Assembly: GCA_900549955.1 (NCBI GenBank)
Contig: URQH01000007.1
Span: forward strand, 1-64,000
From: an uncultured Eubacteriales bacterium
Lineage (GTDB): Bacteria; Bacillota; Clostridia; Christensenellales; CAG-138
DNA: 64,000 nt
Direction of reading: 5' to 3'
Within the stretch, counting starts at the first letter, position 1. Each line of letters opens with the position of its first letter. Below are positions 62,198-64,000 of this stretch, piece after piece. The translations under genes and the position numbers were made by a program. The notes beneath the pieces were generated by a model. That model was not told the origin of the DNA, did no database searches, and saw nothing but the letters and a program-made list of their open reading frames with translations.

Positions 62198-64000
62198 TGG
62201 AACAGGAATTCAAGCATGTCGGCGTAGCCTATGAACGCAGCGACGGCGTGAAGAAGGTCACCGGCGCGGCGGAATACGTGGACGACCTGCGCATGGGCCG
62301 CATGCTGTATGCAGATGTGGTGCGCAGCCCATATGCGCACGCAAAGGTGCTCTCCGTCGATCTGTCAGAGGCGAAAAAACTGCCGGGCGTCAAGGTAGTC
62401 ATCGACGGTACCGACTATCAAAAGCGCGTGGGACTGTATCTCGAAGATCGCTTCTTCATGATCAAGCCGGGCGACACGGCCAAGTACATGGGCGACCCGA
62501 TTGCGGCCGTCGCGGCCGAAACGCCGGAGATCGCCCGCCAGGCGTGCGAGCTGATCAAGGTCGAGTACGAGCCGCTGCCGGTGGTGGCCAGCGCGCTCGA
62601 CGGCATCAAGCCGGACGCGCCCATCATCCATCCGGAGCTGGGCAGCTACAAGGTCGCCCCGATCTTCTACCCCAAGCCGGGCACGAACATCTCGCACCAC
62701 TATGTACTGCGCAAGGGCGACTGCGACAAGGCCTTTGAAGAGGCGGACGCGGTGTTCGAGCACGAGTTCTACATCCCGCACGTGCAGCACGTGCCGCTGG
62801 AGCCGCACGTGGCCATGGCCAAACTCGATCCCGACGGCAAGCTGACCGTCTGGGCGAGCTGCCAGTCGCCGTACGCCGTGCGGCAGACGCTCTCGGTGGC
62901 GTTTGACATGCCGCTCAACAAGATCCGCGTCATCTCCCCGGCCGTCGGCGGCGGGTTCGGCGCGAAGGCCGGCACGACGCTCGAGGGCATCGTCATCGGC
63001 CTGGCGCGGCACTGCCCGGGCCGCCCGATCAAGCTGACCTACAGCCGCGAGGACGAGTTTGTCAATTCCTACGTGCGCCAGGGCATGTTTGCCCGCATCA
63101 AGACGGCCATGCGCAAGGACGGCAAGATGCTGGGCGTCAAGAACGAGTACTACTGGGATGGCGGCGCGTACACCGAATATGGCGTCAACATCACGAAAGC
63201 GGGCGGCTGGGCGTCGGCCGGCCCGTACGACATCGACAACGTGTGGACGGACAGCTACTGCGTGTATACGAACAATCCGGTCGGCGGCCCGTACCGCGGC
63301 TTCGGCATGTGTGAAATCCACTTTGCCATCGAGCAGAACATCGACATGATCGCCAAGAAGATGGGCATTTCCGAGGTGGAGATCCGCCGCATCAACGGCC
63401 TGCGGCCCGGCGGCTCGACCGGCATGGGCGAGAAGATGGACGTGGCCGGCTATCAGGAATGTCTGGAGACGGTCGTCAAGGAGATGGAGTTCGACAAGCC
63501 CTCCGAGCAGCCCAAGGACCCGCACAAGGTGCGCGCCAAGGGCATCGCGGGCGGGTGGAAATCGCCCTCGATGCCGACCAACGCCGGCAGCGCGGCCATC
63601 ATCCGCATGAACGAGGACGGCACGTTCTTCCTCATGAGCAGCGGCATGGAGATCGGCCAGGGCGCGGCCACGGTGCTGCCGCAGATCGCCGCCGAAGTGC
63701 TCTCCGTCAGCCCCGACAAGATCACGTTCTGCTCCGGCGATACCGACCATACGCCGTATGAGTGGCAGACGGTGGCCAGCCGCACGACGTATTGCGCGGG
63801 AAATGCCGTCAAGCTGGCGGCGGAAGATCTCGTCGACAAGGTGCTTGATCTTGCACAGATCAAGATGGGCGCGGTCAAGCGCGACCTCAAGTTTGAGGAC
63901 GGCTACGTCGTGCACAAGATCTACCCCGAGCGCCGCGTGCCCATCAGCGAGTTCGCGCTGGGCGTCTCGTTCCCGGACGGCTCCGGCTATGGCGGCCCGG
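62197..64000 (+). CDS. Molybdenum hydroxylase catalytic subunit (XdhA/CoxL-like), cut by the window edge
   Basis: Catalytic subunit binding the molybdopterin cofactor; about 601 codons are present and the rest is outside. The N-terminal aldehyde oxidase/xanthine dehydrogenase a/b hammerhead domain contains RSPYAHAKVLSVDLSEA, followed by the cofactor-binding parts: ASCQSPYAVRQ (Mo-pocket Gln), ISPAVGGGFGAKAG, GGPYRGFGM (Arg/Phe loop) and MEIGQGAATVLPQIAAEVLS. The catalytic Glu of the family lies further on, beyond position 64000. The ATG at 62197 overlaps the 2Fe-2S gene's stop. The active-site lining needed to tell purine from nicotinate or aldehyde enzymes cannot be judged from this portion. 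An AGGGAGG ribosome site is present. Confidence 0.95.
   Translation, partial: MEQEFKHVGVAYERSDGVKKVTGAAEYVDDLRMGRMLYADVVRSPYAHAKVLSVDLSEAKKLPGVKVVIDGTDYQKRVGLYLEDRFFMIKPGDTAKYMGDPIAAVAAETPEIARQACELIKVEYEPLPVVASALDGIKPDAPIIHPELGSYKVAPIFYPKPGTNISHHYVLRKGDCDKAFEEADAVFEHEFYIPHVQHVPLEPHVAMAKLDPDGKLTVWASCQSPYAVRQTLSVAFDMPLNKIRVISPAVGGGFGAKAGTTLEGIVIGLARHCPGRPIKLTYSREDEFVNSYVRQGMFARIKTAMRKDGKMLGVKNEYYWDGGAYTEYGVNITKAGGWASAGPYDIDNVWTDSYCVYTNNPVGGPYRGFGMCEIHFAIEQNIDMIAKKMGISEVEIRRINGLRPGGSTGMGEKMDVAGYQECLETVVKEMEFDKPSEQPKDPHKVRAKGIAGGWKSPSMPTNAGSAAIIRMNEDGTFFLMSSGMEIGQGAATVLPQIAAEVLSVSPDKITFCSGDTDHTPYEWQTVASRTTYCAGNAVKLAAEDLVDKVLDLAQIKMGAVKRDLKFEDGYVVHKIYPERRVPISEFALGVSFPDGSGYGGP

Noticed and set aside
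1..64000. CRISPR array, rRNA operon or prophage structural genes
   Set aside because: No regularly spaced identical repeats, no rRNA sequence and no capsid, tail or terminase genes were seen anywhere in the window.

Overview
The window is GC-rich bacterial DNA with strong Shine-Dalgarno sites, sigma-A type promoters and many intrinsic terminators. Spore genes (cotJA, cotJB, a broken cotJC, a ytvI-like gene and a lone Spo0A DNA-binding domain), feoAB, and oxygen-sensitive molybdenum and NimA-type enzymes point to an anaerobic, endospore-forming Clostridia lineage with high GC, probably a gut-type organism. Genus cannot be told from the sequence.

Layout. 1-2.2 kb: the end of an integrated element whose serine recombinase abuts, and has cut, the spore coat gene cotJC; the cotJA-cotJB remainder follows. 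3.4-12.1 kb: housekeeping genes (MogA/MoaB, rplM-rpsI, an IclR regulator divergent from transketolase, DegV, a NimA-like oxidase, an NlpC/P60 hydrolase). 12.3-19.1 kb: glycogen phosphorylase, a likely independently transcribed structured RNA, 4-alpha-glucanotransferase, and a coupled D-aminoacylase/PfkB-kinase pair. 19.2-22.6 kb: small membrane proteins, a MerR/TipA-type regulator and a Cu/Zn-SOD-like protein that has lost its metal ligands. 22.7-31.8 kb: a LacI regulator fused to a solute-binding-protein domain, divergent from an operon of two HAD phosphatases, an ABC importer of the 'ferric/AfuABC' type and a glucosamine-6-phosphate deaminase; this looks like phosphosugar or amino sugar uptake. 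31.85-41.8 kb: tRNA-Ala(CGC), feoAB, ytvI, mntP, an HD hydrolase, a nitroreductase, a two-component system and a second NlpC/P60 protein. 42-47 kb: a leftward ddl-murF-acyltransferase-TSCPD-CPBP operon. 47-52.2 kb: an M3 peptidase lipoprotein coupled to a zinc-ribbon pseudokinase, a frameshifted membrane gene, a lone Spo0A C-terminal domain protein and pfkA.

52.2-64 kb is the most distinctive part. An AT-rich control region with helically phased repeats precedes an operon of a GNAT-like protein, a thiolase-fold protein without its catalytic cysteine, its DUF35 partner, and three proteins related to the oxamate carbamoyltransferase subunits AllH, AllF (FdrA) and AllG (YlbE). Next come a metal-dependent cyclase/amidohydrolase behind its own promoter and a perfect inverted repeat, and a three-subunit molybdenum hydroxylase cut by the window edge. 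Together these suggest anaerobic breakdown of a nitrogen-containing compound, probably a heterocycle, by hydroxylation, ring or amide opening and a carbamoyl- or acyl-transfer step. The substrate is unknown.

All calls come from reading motifs, frames and signals by eye; no database or folding program was run.
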